This document shows, in pieces, positions 24,375-34,142 of a DNA stretch of 64,000 nt (within the stretch, counting starts at the first letter, position 1; each line of letters opens with the position of its first letter). The translations under genes were made by a program, and so were the position numbers. The stretch covers positions 175,253-239,252 of the forward strand of contig NZ_JAFKFX010000028.1 of NCBI RefSeq assembly GCF_017308075.1, given 5' to 3'. Under the pieces are notes generated by a model. It saw only the letters and a list, made by a program, of their open reading frames with translations, made no database searches and was not told the DNA's origin. Source of the DNA: Allobosea sp. (GTDB lineage Bacteria > Pseudomonadota > Alphaproteobacteria > Rhizobiales > Beijerinckiaceae).

Positions 24375-27243
24375 CGGGCAAGCGTCCCGCGATCAGGCGC
24401 AGCGAGACGTCCTCGTCGCGGTTGCGCTCCTGCCACTGCGAATAATAGTTCGTCCTTCGCACCTCGACCGCTGTCACCTTGTATTCCGGGCAGTTGGTCG
24501 CCCAGTCCGAATAGTCGGTGGTGATGACGTTGGCGCCGGTCTCGGCGTGGTGGAAGGTGGTGTAGACCACGCCCGGCTGCATGCGCTCGGAAACTTCGGC
24601 GCGCAGCGAGATGTCGCCGGAGCGGCTGGCGAGGGCGACGAGGTCGCCATCCTTGATGCCGCGGCTTTCGGCGTCGAAGGGGTGGATTTCCAGCACGTCC
24701 TCGGCATGCCAGGCCTGGTTTTCGGTGCGCCTGGTCTGCGCGCCGACATTATATTGCGAGAGGATGCGTCCGGTGGTCAGGATCAGCGGATAGCGCGGGC
24801 CGGTGCGCTCCTGCGTCGGCACGTATTCCGTGATCATGAACTTGCCCTTGCCGCGCACGAAGCGGTCGACATGCATCAGCGGCGTGCCGGTCGGCGCCTT
24901 CTCGTTGCAGGGCCACTGCACCGAGCCGAGCGCCTCGAGCGTGTCGTAGCTGACCCCGGCGAAGCTCGGCGTCAGCGCCGCGATCTCGTCCATGATCTGC
25001 GAAGGATGGCTATAGCCCATCTCGTAGCCGAGCGCCCGGGCGAGCTCGATCGTCACCTGCCATTCGGCCTTGCCGGAGAGCGGCGCCATGACCTGGCGGA
25101 CGCGATTGATGCGCCGTTCGGCATTGGTGAAGGTGCCGTCCTTTTCCAGGAAGGAGGAGCCCGGCAGGAAGACATGGCCGTATTTCGCGGTCTCGTTCAG
25201 GAACAGGTCCTGGATGACCACGCATTCCATCGAGGCGAGGCCTGCGGTGACGTGTTGGGTATTGGGGTCCGACTGGGCGATGTCCTCGCCCTGGACATAG
25301 AGGCCCTTGAAGCTGCCGCCGACGGCTTCGTCGAGCATGTTGGTGATGCGCAGGCCCTGCTCGGCGTCGAGCGGCACGCCCCACAACGCCTCGAAGCTCT
25401 GCCGCGTCGCATCGTCGGCGACATGGCGATAGCCCGAGAATTCATGCGGGAAGGAGCCCATGTCGCAGGAGCCCTGGACATTGTTCTGGCCACGCAGCGG
25501 ATTGATGCCGACGCCGTCGCGCCCGATATTGCCGGTCGCCATGGCGAGATTGGCCATGGCCATCACCGTGGTCGAGCCCTGGCTGTGCTCGGTGACGCCG
25601 AGCCCGTAATAGATCGCGCCATTGCCGCCGGTCGCGTAGAGCCGCGCAGCGGCACGCACATCGGCCGCCGGCACGCCGGTGAACGCCTCGCTCGCTTCCG
25701 GGGAATTGCGCTCCTCGGCGATGAAGCGGGCCCAGATCTCGAAATCGGCGAGGTCGCAGCGCTCGCGGACATAATCCTCGGCGATCAGCCCTTCGGTGAC
25801 CACGACATGGGCGAGAGCGTTGACGAGCGCGACATTGGTGCCGGGCTTGAGCTGGAGGTGGTGCTCCGCCTTGACATGCGGTGACTTCACCAGATCGATC
25901 CGGCGCGGATCGATGACGATAAGGCGGGCGCCCTCGCGCAGGCGCTTCTTCATCCGCGAGCCGAAGACCGGGTGGCCGTCGGTCGGGTTGGCGCCGATCA
26001 CCAGGATCACGTCGGCCTTGGCGACCGATTTGAAATCCTGCGTGCCGGCCGAGGTGCCGAGCGTCGTCTTGAGGCCGTAGCCGGTCGGCGAATGGCAGAC
26101 GCGGGCGCAGGTATCGACATTATTGTTGCGGAAGGCGGCGCGCACCAGCTTCTGGACGAGGAAGACCTCCTCATTGGTGCAGCGCGAGGAGGTGATCGCG
26201 CCAACGGATTCGCGGCCATATTTGGCCTGGATGCGCTTGAATTCGCTGGCGGCGTGGTTGATCGCCTCCTCCCAGGACACTTCGCGCCAGGGATCGGTGA
26301 TCTTCTCGCGGATCATCGGGCTGGTGATGCGATCCTTGTGGTTGGCATAACCCCAGGCGAAACGGCCCTTGACGCAGCTATGGCCCTCATTCGCCTTGCC
26401 GTCCTTGTAAGGCACCATGCGCACCACACGCTCGCCCTGCATCTCGGCCTTGAACGAGCAGCCGACGCCGCAATAGGCGCAGGTGGTGACCTTGGAATGC
26501 TCGGGCTGGCCGAACTCGATCACCTTGTTCTCGATCAGCGTCGCGGTCGGGCAGGCCTGCACGCAGGCGCCGCAGGAGACGCATTCGGAGCCGAGAAAGT
26601 CGGTCGGCCCGGCGGCGACGCGCGAATCGAAGCCGCGCCCGGTGATCGTCAGCGCGAAGGTGCCCTGCACCTCGGCGCAGGCCCGCACGCAGCGATTGCA
26701 GACGATGCATTTCGAGGGGTCATAGGTGAAATACGGGTTGGAGGTGTCCTTGGGCAGCCAGTTCTCGTTGGCCAAGCCTTCTGCGCCGGTCGGCCGGACA
26801 TGGTTCTCGCCTTCATAGCCATAGCGGACTTCGCGCAGGCCGACGGCGCCGGCCATGTCCTGCAACTCGCAGTCTCCATTGGCCGAGCAGGTCAGGCAGT
26901 CGAGCGGATGGTCGGAGATGTAGAGCTCCATCACGCCCTTGCGCAGGCCCGCCAGCCGCTCCGACTGGGTGTGCACCACCATGCCCTCCTCGGCCGGGGT
27001 CGTGCAGGAGGCGGGCGTGCCGCGCCGCCCCTCGATCTCGACCAGGCAGAGCCGGCAGGAGCCGAAGGGCTCGAGCGAGTCGGTGGCGCAGAGCTTGGGA
27101 ATGGCGGTGCCCATATTCATCGCCGCGGCCATCACCGAGGTGCCAGCGGGAACCGTGACGCTCTCGCCATCGATCGTCAGCGTCACCGTCTTCTCGACGA
27201 TCCGGATCGGCGTGCCGAAATCGATTTCCTTGATCAGGCTCAT
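24361..27243 (-). CDS. fdsA: NAD-dependent formate dehydrogenase alpha subunit
   Basis: 960 residues. Order: N-terminal [2Fe-2S] ferredoxin domain (CATDSLEPFGSCRLC), a His-Cys [4Fe-4S] segment (HPLDCLTCSANGDC), two [4Fe-4S] motifs (CIVCNRCVRAC, CVSCGACVQACP), then the molybdopterin domain with its own CAYCGVGC cluster. The Mo ligand is Cys, not selenocysteine, near residue 383 (RVCHSPTGYG). Oxidises formate to CO2 and passes electrons to FdsB/FdsG and NAD+. Starts 10 bases after fdsB. Confidence 0.97.
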   Translation of the reverse strand: MSLIKEIDFGTPIRIVEKTVTLTIDGESVTVPAGTSVMAAAMNMGTAIPKLCATDSLEPFGSCRLCLVEIEGRRGTPASCTTPAEEGMVVHTQSERLAGLRKGVMELYISDHPLDCLTCSANGDCELQDMAGAVGLREVRYGYEGENHVRPTGAEGLANENWLPKDTSNPYFTYDPSKCIVCNRCVRACAEVQGTFALTITGRGFDSRVAAGPTDFLGSECVSCGACVQACPTATLIENKVIEFGQPEHSKVTTCAYCGVGCSFKAEMQGERVVRMVPYKDGKANEGHSCVKGRFAWGYANHKDRITSPMIREKITDPWREVSWEEAINHAASEFKRIQAKYGRESVGAITSSRCTNEEVFLVQKLVRAAFRNNNVDTCARVCHSPTGYGLKTTLGTSAGTQDFKSVAKADVILVIGANPTDGHPVFGSRMKKRLREGARLIVIDPRRIDLVKSPHVKAEHHLQLKPGTNVALVNALAHVVVTEGLIAEDYVRERCDLADFEIWARFIAEERNSPEASEAFTGVPAADVRAAARLYATGGNGAIYYGLGVTEHSQGSTTVMAMANLAMATGNIGRDGVGINPLRGQNNVQGSCDMGSFPHEFSGYRHVADDATRQSFEALWGVPLDAEQGLRITNMLDEAVGGSFKGLYVQGEDIAQSDPNTQHVTAGLASMECVVIQDLFLNETAKYGHVFLPGSSFLEKDGTFTNAERRINRVRQVMAPLSGKAEWQVTIELARALGYEMGYSHPSQIMDEIAALTPSFAGVSYDTLEALGSVQWPCNEKAPTGTPLMHVDRFVRGKGKFMITEYVPTQERTGPRYPLILTTGRILSQYNVGAQTRRTENQAWHAEDVLEIHPFDAESRGIKDGDLVALASRSGDISLRAEVSERMQPGVVYTTFHHAETGANVITTDYSDWATNCPEYKVTAVEVRRTNYYSQWQERNRDEDVSLRLIAGRLPDAAE

Positions 27244-27253
27244 GGTGAGCTCC

Positions 27254-28825
27254 TCACTCGGCCGCCTGCGGCAGGGCCTCTGGCGGCGGGCGGTCGAAAT
27301 CCTCGGAGAAATGGCTCAGCGCGCTCATCACCGGCATCGGTGTAAGTCCGCCCATGGCGCAGAGCGAAGCGTCAGTCATCAGCCGGTTGAGGTCGCGCAG
27401 CACGGCGAGATTCTTCGGCCGCTCATGGCCGGCGATGATCTTGTCGACGATTTCGACGCCGCGCGTCGCACCGATGCGGCAGGGCGTGCACTTGCCGCAA
27501 CTCTCCTTGGCGCAGAATGCGAAGGCGAAGCGGGCCTGCTTGGCCATGTCGACGCTGTCGTCGAAGACGACGATACCGCCATGGCCGAGCATCGCGCCGA
27601 TGCCGGCCAGCGCCTCGTAGTCCATCGGGGTGTCGAGCTGCTTTTCGGTGAGATAGGCGCCGAGCGGCCCGCCGACCTGCACGGCCCGGATCGGCCGGCC
27701 CGACAGTGTGCCGCCGCCCATCTCCTCGATGATCGCGCGCAGCGAGATGCCGAAGGCGAGCTCGATCAGCCCGCCGCGTTTGACATTGCCGCCGAGCTGG
27801 ACCGGCAAGGTACCGCGCGAGCGACCCATGCCGTAATCGGCATAGGCCTTGCCGCCATGGTCGAGGATCCAGGGCACGGCTGCGAAGGAAAGGACATTGT
27901 TGACGACGGTCGGCTTGCCGAACAGGCCCTGGAGGGCCGGGATCGGCGGTTTTGCCCGGACGATGGCGCGCCTGCCCTCGAGGCTTTCCAGCAGCGAGGT
28001 CTCCTCGCCGCAGATATAGGCGCCGGCGCCGACGCGTACCTCCATGTCGAAATGCCGGGTCGAGCCCATCACGGATGCGCCGAGAATGCCGGCATTGCGT
28101 GCCTTCAGCACGGCCTGCTGCATCGTCCTGATCGCGTGCGGATATTCCGAGCGGATATAGAGATAGCCCTTGGTCGCGCCGACCGCGATCGCGGCGATCG
28201 TCATGCCCTCGATCAGCAGGAAGGGGTCGCCCTCGAACAGCATCCGATCGGCGAAGGTGCCGCTGTCGCCCTCGTCGCCATTGCATACGATATATTTCTG
28301 CTCCGCCTTGGCGTCGTGGACCGTCTGCCACTTGATTCCAGTCGGGAAGCCGGCACCGCCGCGCCCGCGCAGGCCCGATGCCTTGATCGCGTCGACGATG
28401 CCCTGGCCGGACAAGGCGAGTGCCTTTTCCAACCCCTTCAGGCCGCCAAGCCTGCGATAATCAGCGAGCGAGAGCGGGTCGGTGACGCCGACGCGCTCGA
28501 AGGTCAGGCGCTGCTGGCGCCTGAGCCAGTCGAGTTCCTCGACCTGGCCGAGGCGCAGCTTATGCGCCTCGCCGCGCTCGAAGCCGGCCTCGAACAGCCC
28601 GGCGACGTCCTTCGCCGCGACCGGGCCATAGGCGATGCGGCCCTTCGAGGTCTCGACCTCGACCAGCGGCTCCAGCCAGAGCATGCCGCGCGAGCCGTTC
28701 CGGACGATCTCGACATTGCGGCCGCGCGCCTGCGCCTCCTGCGCGACGGCGCGGGCGACCGCCTCGGCACCGACCGAGAGCGCTGCCGCGTCGATCGGGA
28801 CGTAGATCCGGACCGTCTCGCTCAT
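27254..28825 (-). CDS. fdsB: NAD-dependent formate dehydrogenase beta subunit
   Basis: 523 residues from ATG 28825, which overlaps the fdsG stop (ATGA). A thioredoxin-like N-terminal domain is followed by a NuoF-like core: FMN/NADH glycine loop GLRGRGGAGFPTG, ICGEETSLLESLEG, and the C-terminal [4Fe-4S] motif ESCGKCTPCRIG. It is the diaphorase module that reduces NAD+ with electrons from FdsA. Confidence 0.96.
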   Translation of the reverse strand: MSETVRIYVPIDAAALSVGAEAVARAVAQEAQARGRNVEIVRNGSRGMLWLEPLVEVETSKGRIAYGPVAAKDVAGLFEAGFERGEAHKLRLGQVEELDWLRRQQRLTFERVGVTDPLSLADYRRLGGLKGLEKALALSGQGIVDAIKASGLRGRGGAGFPTGIKWQTVHDAKAEQKYIVCNGDEGDSGTFADRMLFEGDPFLLIEGMTIAAIAVGATKGYLYIRSEYPHAIRTMQQAVLKARNAGILGASVMGSTRHFDMEVRVGAGAYICGEETSLLESLEGRRAIVRAKPPIPALQGLFGKPTVVNNVLSFAAVPWILDHGGKAYADYGMGRSRGTLPVQLGGNVKRGGLIELAFGISLRAIIEEMGGGTLSGRPIRAVQVGGPLGAYLTEKQLDTPMDYEALAGIGAMLGHGGIVVFDDSVDMAKQARFAFAFCAKESCGKCTPCRIGATRGVEIVDKIIAGHERPKNLAVLRDLNRLMTDASLCAMGGLTPMPVMSALSHFSEDFDRPPPEALPQAAE

Positions 28826-29292
28826 TGCCGGCCTCCGCACAGCGCGGCGACGCGATCGGCATCGACCCGGCCGATCAGCTCGCCGTCGCTCAGGGCGGAG
28901 GGGCCGAGCGCGCAATTGCCGAGGCAGTAGACGGTTTCGACCACCGCATCGTGGCCGCCGCCATGGCCGTCGACGACGATGCCGTGCTCGCGCGCTAGGT
29001 CCTCGACCAGCGTCTCGCAGCCCAGCGCCTGGCAGGCCTCGGCCCGGCAGAGCTTGACGACGCGCCGCGGCGGCGGGGCCGTGCGGAAATCATGGTAGAA
29101 GGAGATGGTGCCGTGGACATCGGCCCGCGACTGGTTGAGCGCCTCGGCGATCAGCGGCACGGCCTGCGGATCGACATAGCCGAATTCTTCTTGCAGGGCG
29201 TGCAGGATCGGCAGGGTCGCACCTTCGAGATGAGCGAGGCCGGCAATGAGCGAGCGCGCCTCGTCCTGATCCCAGGCTGGGTATTGGGCCAT
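28822..29292 (-). CDS. fdsG: NAD-dependent formate dehydrogenase gamma subunit
   Basis: 156 residues, NuoE-like, with a thioredoxin-fold [2Fe-2S] site formed by CRAEAC and CLGNC. First gene of the operon; ATG follows GGAGG. The 230 bases upstream carry three dyads likely bound by the LysR-type regulator. Confidence 0.95.
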   Translation of the reverse strand: MAQYPAWDQDEARSLIAGLAHLEGATLPILHALQEEFGYVDPQAVPLIAEALNQSRADVHGTISFYHDFRTAPPPRRVVKLCRAEACQALGCETLVEDLAREHGIVVDGHGGGHDAVVETVYCLGNCALGPSALSDGELIGRVDADRVAALCGGRQ

Positions 29293-29385
29293 CGTCCCTC
29301 CAAGGAAGCCGTTTCGCGACTTTCGAATTTCCGCAGAGGGTGACGAAGTTTAGGATGATTTCAAATCGTTTGTTCTGACTGATCG

Positions 29386-29526
29386 ATAGGTTTTGACTAT
29401 TAAAAAGGAAGTGGGCTGCGTTGCCGATCCGCCGGGGCGTAGAAAAATCGCCGATAGCCTTTGCTTATCGTTTGGCTGGCCGGGCGGGGGCCGTCCCCTT
29501 CGACTGTTTCGATAGTCTGTGGCTAT
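29386..29526. promoter_or_regulatory. Three ATAG-N7-CTAT-type sites upstream of fdsG
   Basis: Site 1 ATAG-N7-CTAT (29386-29400), site 2 ATAG-N7-TTAT (29454-29468), site 3 ATAG-N7-CTAT (29512-29526, overlapping the LysR stop). Each is preceded by CG and fits the T-N11-A core of LysR-type regulators. They occupy a relatively AT-rich gap in front of the fds operon. A weak -35-like TTGAAA lies at 29359-29364 on the minus strand; no good -10 was found. Confidence 0.6.
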
Positions 29527-30437
29527 TTGACGATGGGGCGCCGCGGCAGCGCCGCATCGGCCACCGTGTCGGACATCATCAGCAGGTTGCGCGCGAGCGG
29601 CGCCGCGGGCTGACGATCGGCCATGATCAGGCCGATCGTGCGCTTGGCGTCGGGCGCGGTGAGCGGCAGCGCCTTGGTGCCGAGCGGGACGCCGAAGAAC
29701 TCCAGGAGCTGGATCGAGACGATGCTGGAAACGCCCTGGATGCCGGCATGCGAGCACAGGTTGAAGATCGAATTGGTCTCGATCGCCGGCTTCGGGGCAT
29801 GGCCAACCGAACGGAAAATGCCGTCGATGATCCGCCGGTTCTGCATGTCCGAGGTCAGCAGGCAGAGCTTCAGCGCGGCGGCTTCGGCCCAACTGATCGT
29901 CTCGCGCCCTCCGAGCGGCCCGTCCTCGCGGGTCAGCAGGACGTATGATTCCTGGTAGATCGGTTTGGAGACGACACGTTCCAGCGGCTCGTTGTCGAGA
30001 TAGGTCAGGCCGACATCGAGCTCGAAATTGTCGATTCCGTTCTGGATCTCGGTCGAGGTCAGCGACAGCACGGTCAGCGCGGCGCCGGGATAGCGCGTCG
30101 AGAACGGTGCGGTGATGTGAGCGATCATCGGCAGTGCGGTGGGGACGGCGCCGAGTCTGATCCGGCCGCTGACGCCCTCGCGCAGCTCCGCGATCGCGTC
30201 CTTCATCTGATCGGCCTCCGCGAGGATGCGGCGCGCATGGGCGAGCACGACCTCGCCCTCCTTGGTCAGCCCCTGGAAGCGCCGGCCGCGCTCGACGATC
30301 AGGATGCCGAGTTCCTCCTCGAGCTGGGCGATGGCGGCCGACAGGGTCGGCTGCGAGACATGGCAGGCCTCGGCGGCGCGGCGAAAATGCTTCTCGCGGG
30401 CGAGCGCGTCGAGATAGACCAGTTGGCGGATGATCAT
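29523..30437 (-). CDS. LysR-type regulator, probable activator of fds
   Basis: 304 residues from ATG 30437; the same frame stays open far upstream but only antisense to the kinase gene. N-terminal helix-turn-helix (MIIRQLVYLDALAREKHFRR, then CHVSQPTLSAAIAQLEEELG) and a LysR substrate-binding domain. Directly upstream of and co-directional with fdsGBA-fdhD-fdsD, as FdsR is in other formate oxidisers. Also divergent from the FGGY kinase, so control of that operon is possible, but the dyads found lie on the fds side. Confidence 0.88.
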   Translation of the reverse strand: MIIRQLVYLDALAREKHFRRAAEACHVSQPTLSAAIAQLEEELGILIVERGRRFQGLTKEGEVVLAHARRILAEADQMKDAIAELREGVSGRIRLGAVPTALPMIAHITAPFSTRYPGAALTVLSLTSTEIQNGIDNFELDVGLTYLDNEPLERVVSKPIYQESYVLLTREDGPLGGRETISWAEAAALKLCLLTSDMQNRRIIDGIFRSVGHAPKPAIETNSIFNLCSHAGIQGVSSIVSIQLLEFFGVPLGTKALPLTAPDAKRTIGLIMADRQPAAPLARNLLMMSDTVADAALPRRPIVK

Positions 30438-30671
30438 GCGGCGGTTCTGCCCCAGCCTCGGCGCGAGCGTTTCTTCGGCGAGTATTTCTTGGGCATGAGC
30501 ATTTCGGTAGCCGCCCGGCTTGGCAAGCGCTAGAGCCGGCAGGGTCCAGTCCCGTCTCGGTCCGCACGGCTTGATCTGCATGGCTTTACCTCGTCCGCGC
30601 CTGTCCGCGAGCGCCTGTCCCGCCCCGGCATCAGCCGCGCTCCCGGTCTTCCTCGCTGCCGAGCGCCGAGC

Positions 30672-32165
30672 GTGAGCGTCGTCCTCGCCTGCGATCTCGG
30701 CGGCACCTCCTTCCGCGCCGCGCTCGTCGACGGGAGCGGGCGGCTTTGCGCCCAGAGTGCCGTTCCGGGGCCCGCCAGCCTCGATATGGCCGGCGCGTCC
30801 GAGATCGATGCCGATGCCTGGTGGCGCCTGCTGATCGAGGCCTGCGCCGGGCTCGACCGCGAGGCGCCCGAGCTCTTCGCCGCCATCGAGGCTGTCGCGA
30901 TCTGCGGCGTCACCCGGACCCAGATCATCCTCGGGCAGGGCGGCAGGCCGTTGCGCCCGGCGATGACCTGGAAGGATACGCGCGCCGAAGCCGCGGCCGC
31001 CCGCCTGCGCGCGCGGCTCGACCCGGCTCATGCCGAGCACGCCGCGATCAATGCCTTCCACCCGCTGGCGCGGCTGGCCTGGCTGCGCGAAGCCGAGCCG
31101 GAGACGGTCCGTGACCTCGCGACCGTGCTCGAGCCCAAGGACTATCTGAACTTCCGCCTGACCGGCGTTCTGGCGAGCGATCCTGTCTCCATGGCACGCC
31201 TGCGCGCCTGCGCAGCGTCGGGCCCCGCCGGCGACCTGCTCTCGGCCGCCGGCTTTCCGGCCACGATCCTGCCGGCGCTGCGCGAGCCCTGGGAGCAGGT
31301 CGCTCCGGTCCTGCCGGGCCTGCCGGCGCCTCTCGACCGGCTGGCGGGCGCGCCTGTGTTCTGCGCCTCCAATGACACCTGGGCGGCGGTGGTCGGCCTC
31401 GGCGCGATGCGTGACGGCTATGCCTACAACATCTCCGGCACCACCGAGGTTCTGGGCATGCTCGGGCCGGAGCCGGCGCAGGCGCAAGGGCTCCTCACCG
31501 TCGACTGGCGCGGCCTGTTCCAGCTCGGCGGTCCCAGCCAGACCGGTGCCGACACCGTCTCCTGGCTGCTCGCTCTGCTCGGGCGCGACGGCGCGGCGAT
31601 CGGCGCGGAGATCGATGCGCTGCTTTCGGGCGCGCGCCAGGGGCAGCCGGTGCTCTTCCTGCCCTATCTCCAGGGCGAGCGCGTGCCCTATTGGAATCCG
31701 TCGCTGCGCGGCGCCTTCATCGGCTTGAATCGCCGGCACGGTGCCACCGATCTCGCCTTTGCGGTTCTGGAAGGCGTCGCGTTCCTCAACCGGATCGTGC
31801 TCGAGGGTGCCGAAGCTGCGACGGGAAGGCCCGTTACCGAGATCCGCTTCGGCGGCGGGGGCGCGGCGAATCCGGTCTGGAGCCAGATCAAGGCCGATAT
31901 CTGCGGCCGGCCGGTCGTCGTCGGCGCGTCGCCGGAGCCCGGCCTGCTCGGCGCCGCCATCATCGCCTTCACCGGGCTCGGCCGCTTCGCTTCGCTGGCG
32001 GAGGCGCAGGAAGCGCTTGTCGCGACGGCCTCCCGTTTCGAGCCCGATCTCTCCCGCAAGCAGGGTTATGACGCACTCTTCGCCCTCTACCGCCGCAGCG
32101 AGCAGGCGCTCGGGCCGATCTCGCAGGAGCTCGCCACCTGGTCCTGGGGGGGCAGCCGGCCCTGA
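30672..32165 (+). CDS. FGGY-family carbohydrate kinase
   Basis: 497 residues from GTG 30672. ATP loop DLGGTSFRAALVD at the N-terminus, a second nucleotide loop NISGTTEVLG, and the C-terminal ribokinase-type FGGGGAANPVWSQIKADI segment. Resembles xylulokinase-type enzymes that phosphorylate ketopentoses or polyols; the exact sugar cannot be read from motifs. First gene of a plus-strand operon with an SDR and a CUT2 sugar transporter. Confidence 0.88.
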   Translation: MSVVLACDLGGTSFRAALVDGSGRLCAQSAVPGPASLDMAGASEIDADAWWRLLIEACAGLDREAPELFAAIEAVAICGVTRTQIILGQGGRPLRPAMTWKDTRAEAAAARLRARLDPAHAEHAAINAFHPLARLAWLREAEPETVRDLATVLEPKDYLNFRLTGVLASDPVSMARLRACAASGPAGDLLSAAGFPATILPALREPWEQVAPVLPGLPAPLDRLAGAPVFCASNDTWAAVVGLGAMRDGYAYNISGTTEVLGMLGPEPAQAQGLLTVDWRGLFQLGGPSQTGADTVSWLLALLGRDGAAIGAEIDALLSGARQGQPVLFLPYLQGERVPYWNPSLRGAFIGLNRRHGATDLAFAVLEGVAFLNRIVLEGAEAATGRPVTEIRFGGGGAANPVWSQIKADICGRPVVVGASPEPGLLGAAIIAFTGLGRFASLAEAQEALVATASRFEPDLSRKQGYDALFALYRRSEQALGPISQELATWSWGGSRP

Positions 32166-32179
32166 AGTCCCGCTCCGGG

Positions 32180-32207
32180 GCAATCGCGATCTCCACCGGG
32201 CGATTGC
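32180..32207. repeat. Inverted repeat between kinase and SDR genes
   Basis: GCAATCGC (32180-32187) and GCGATTGC (32200-32207) with a 12-base loop, 15 bases after the kinase stop. No T run, so it is more likely an RNA-processing or stabilising hairpin than a terminator. The rest of the 171-base gap shows nothing notable. Confidence 0.35.
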
Positions 32208-32336
32208 GATTGGGGTTGCCGCGCCCGGCTTTGCGCCTTACCGACGGGCATCCAGACCTCCGAGTTCCCGCATGCCGCCGCCCGATCCCGTGAAGCCTGT
32301 TCCCTCCCGTATCTGCCTCCGGCCCAGCTTCGCCTG

Positions 32337-33116
32337 ATGGCACGGCCCGTCACTCTGATCACCGGCGCATCAGGCGGTATCGGCGGCGCGCTCGCCAGGG
32401 CCCTGGCGCCCGGCCATCGGCTCGTCCTGTCCGGGCTCGAGGCCGGTCCGCTCGCCGAAATGACGGCGGGCATCGAAGCGAATGGCGGCGAGGCCGTCGG
32501 GCTCGCCGGCGATGTCCGCGATCGCGAGCTCGGCAAGGCGCTGGTCGAGCTTGCCGTCTCGCGCTTCGGCTGTCTCGACAATCTCGTCACCGGGGCAGGG
32601 GCCTCGCGCCCGGTGCCGATGGTCGAGATGGAGGACGAGGAATGGGACAAGTTCGTCGACATCAACCTCTCGGCCGCCTTCCGTGTCTCCAAGGCCGCCG
32701 CGAAGCAGCTGATCGCACAGGGTGAGGGCGGCGCCATCGTCCACATCTCCTCGATCGCCCATAGCAATGGCGGCGCGAACCTCGCCTATGGCGCGGCCAA
32801 GGGCGGTGTCGCGACGTTGACCTACGGCATGGCCCAGCAGCTCGGCCGGCACGGCATCCGGGTGAATGCGGTCGCGCCCGGCATCATCGACACGCCGATG
32901 GTGCGCGGCGGCTTTGCGAGCCAGTTCGACGCCCTGGTCGAGGGCGCCGCGCAGCGTACCCCGCTCGGCCGGCTCGGCCGGCCGGAGGATGTCGCCGGCG
33001 TCATCGCCTTCCTGCTCTCGCCGGCGGCCGCCTTCGTCACCGGCGCGCTGATCCCGGTCACCGGCGGCATCGAAATCCTCTCGCCGATCTCGGCGATCGC
33101 CAAGGGACCGGCATGA
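32337..33116 (+). CDS. SDR-family oxidoreductase
   Basis: 259 residues. Rossmann loop TGASGGIGGALARAL, catalytic Ser in HISSIAHSN and YGAAK (Tyr-x3-Lys). Classical NAD(P)-dependent dehydrogenase, probably oxidising a sugar or polyol handled by the neighbouring kinase and transporter. Its stop overlaps the permease start (ATGA). Confidence 0.88.
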   Translation: MARPVTLITGASGGIGGALARALAPGHRLVLSGLEAGPLAEMTAGIEANGGEAVGLAGDVRDRELGKALVELAVSRFGCLDNLVTGAGASRPVPMVEMEDEEWDKFVDINLSAAFRVSKAAAKQLIAQGEGGAIVHISSIAHSNGGANLAYGAAKGGVATLTYGMAQQLGRHGIRVNAVAPGIIDTPMVRGGFASQFDALVEGAAQRTPLGRLGRPEDVAGVIAFLLSPAAAFVTGALIPVTGGIEILSPISAIAKGPA

Positions 33117-34072
33117 TGGCCGGCATGAGCATGCGCGACTTCATCGGCCGCTACGGCACGGCGCTGGCCGGCCTCCTGCTGATCGTCTTCTTCGTCGCCT
33201 TCGCGCCGAATTTCGCGACGACGATGAACATCGTCAACGTGCTGAAGGATACCAGCTTCCTCGCCATCCTGGCGCTCGGCTTCGCCCTCGCCTTCACCGT
33301 CGCCGAGCTCGATCTCTCGATCTCGGAGATGGCGAGCCTCGCTGCCGTGGTCTGCGGCTGGCTGGTGCAGTTGCAGTATCCGCCGCTGGTCGCGGTCGCG
33401 GCGGCGCTTGCCGTTGGCGTCGTGCTCGGCTCGGTCAACGGCTATGGCGTCACCGTGCTGCGCATCCCTTCGCTGATTATGACGCTCGGCACGGCGGCGA
33501 TCGCCAAGGGCTTCGCCTTCATGATCACCCAGGGCGTCGCCTTCGTCGGGCGCTGGCCGACCGGCTTCACCGGGCTGGCCCGCGGCTATAGCTTCGGCAT
33601 TCCCAATCTCGTGCTCTGGCTCGCCGGCGTCACGCTCTTCGCCTGGGGGCTGGTCAAATGGACCCGCACCGGCGCCCATATGGTCGCGACCGGCGAGGCC
33701 GACGAGGCGGCGCGGCTCGCCGGCATCGCCACGGCGCGGATGAAGCGCATCGGCCTCCTGCTGGCCGGCGTCCTGGCCAGCATCACCGCCGTCCTGCTCG
33801 CCGCCAACCTGTCCTCGGCGGCGCCCAACATGGCCGGCGACTACCTGCTCTACGCGATCGCCGCCGTGCTGCTCGGCATGACCATGTTCGAGCCCGGCAA
33901 GCCGAACGTACCGGGCACGGTCTTCGCGGCGCTGGTGCTCAAGGTGCTCGGCAACGGCTTGGTGCTGCTCGGCCAGCCCTATTACGTTCAGGACATGGTT
34001 CTCGGCCTGATCATCATCGGCTCGGTCGCCTTCTCGGCCAGCGCGATGAAGAAGGCGGCATTCAAGGTCTGA
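33113..34072 (+). CDS. CUT2-family sugar ABC transporter permease
   Basis: 319 residues with about 8-10 membrane helices and the RbsC-type features ALGFALAFTVAELDLS and LGSVNGYGVTVLRIPSLIMT. Forms the membrane channel of a ribose/fructose-type importer. Overlaps the SDR by 4 bases. Two nearby ATGs (33113, 33116) and one at 33125 are possible starts. Confidence 0.92.
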   Translation: MMAGMSMRDFIGRYGTALAGLLLIVFFVAFAPNFATTMNIVNVLKDTSFLAILALGFALAFTVAELDLSISEMASLAAVVCGWLVQLQYPPLVAVAAALAVGVVLGSVNGYGVTVLRIPSLIMTLGTAAIAKGFAFMITQGVAFVGRWPTGFTGLARGYSFGIPNLVLWLAGVTLFAWGLVKWTRTGAHMVATGEADEAARLAGIATARMKRIGLLLAGVLASITAVLLAANLSSAAPNMAGDYLLYAIAAVLLGMTMFEPGKPNVPGTVFAALVLKVLGNGLVLLGQPYYVQDMVLGLIIIGSVAFSASAMKKAAFKV

Positions 34073-34142
34073 GGTTTGGCTATCATCTCGTCGCTCCTCA
34101 GGATGAGGGCCGGGGAGAAACGGAAGTCGGAGGGGAAAGACA

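Noticed and set aside
30438-32183. N-terminal extension of the LysR frame to 886 residues
   Set aside because: The extension is low-complexity and antisense to the FGGY kinase; the ATG at 30437 gives the canonical helix-turn-helix start.
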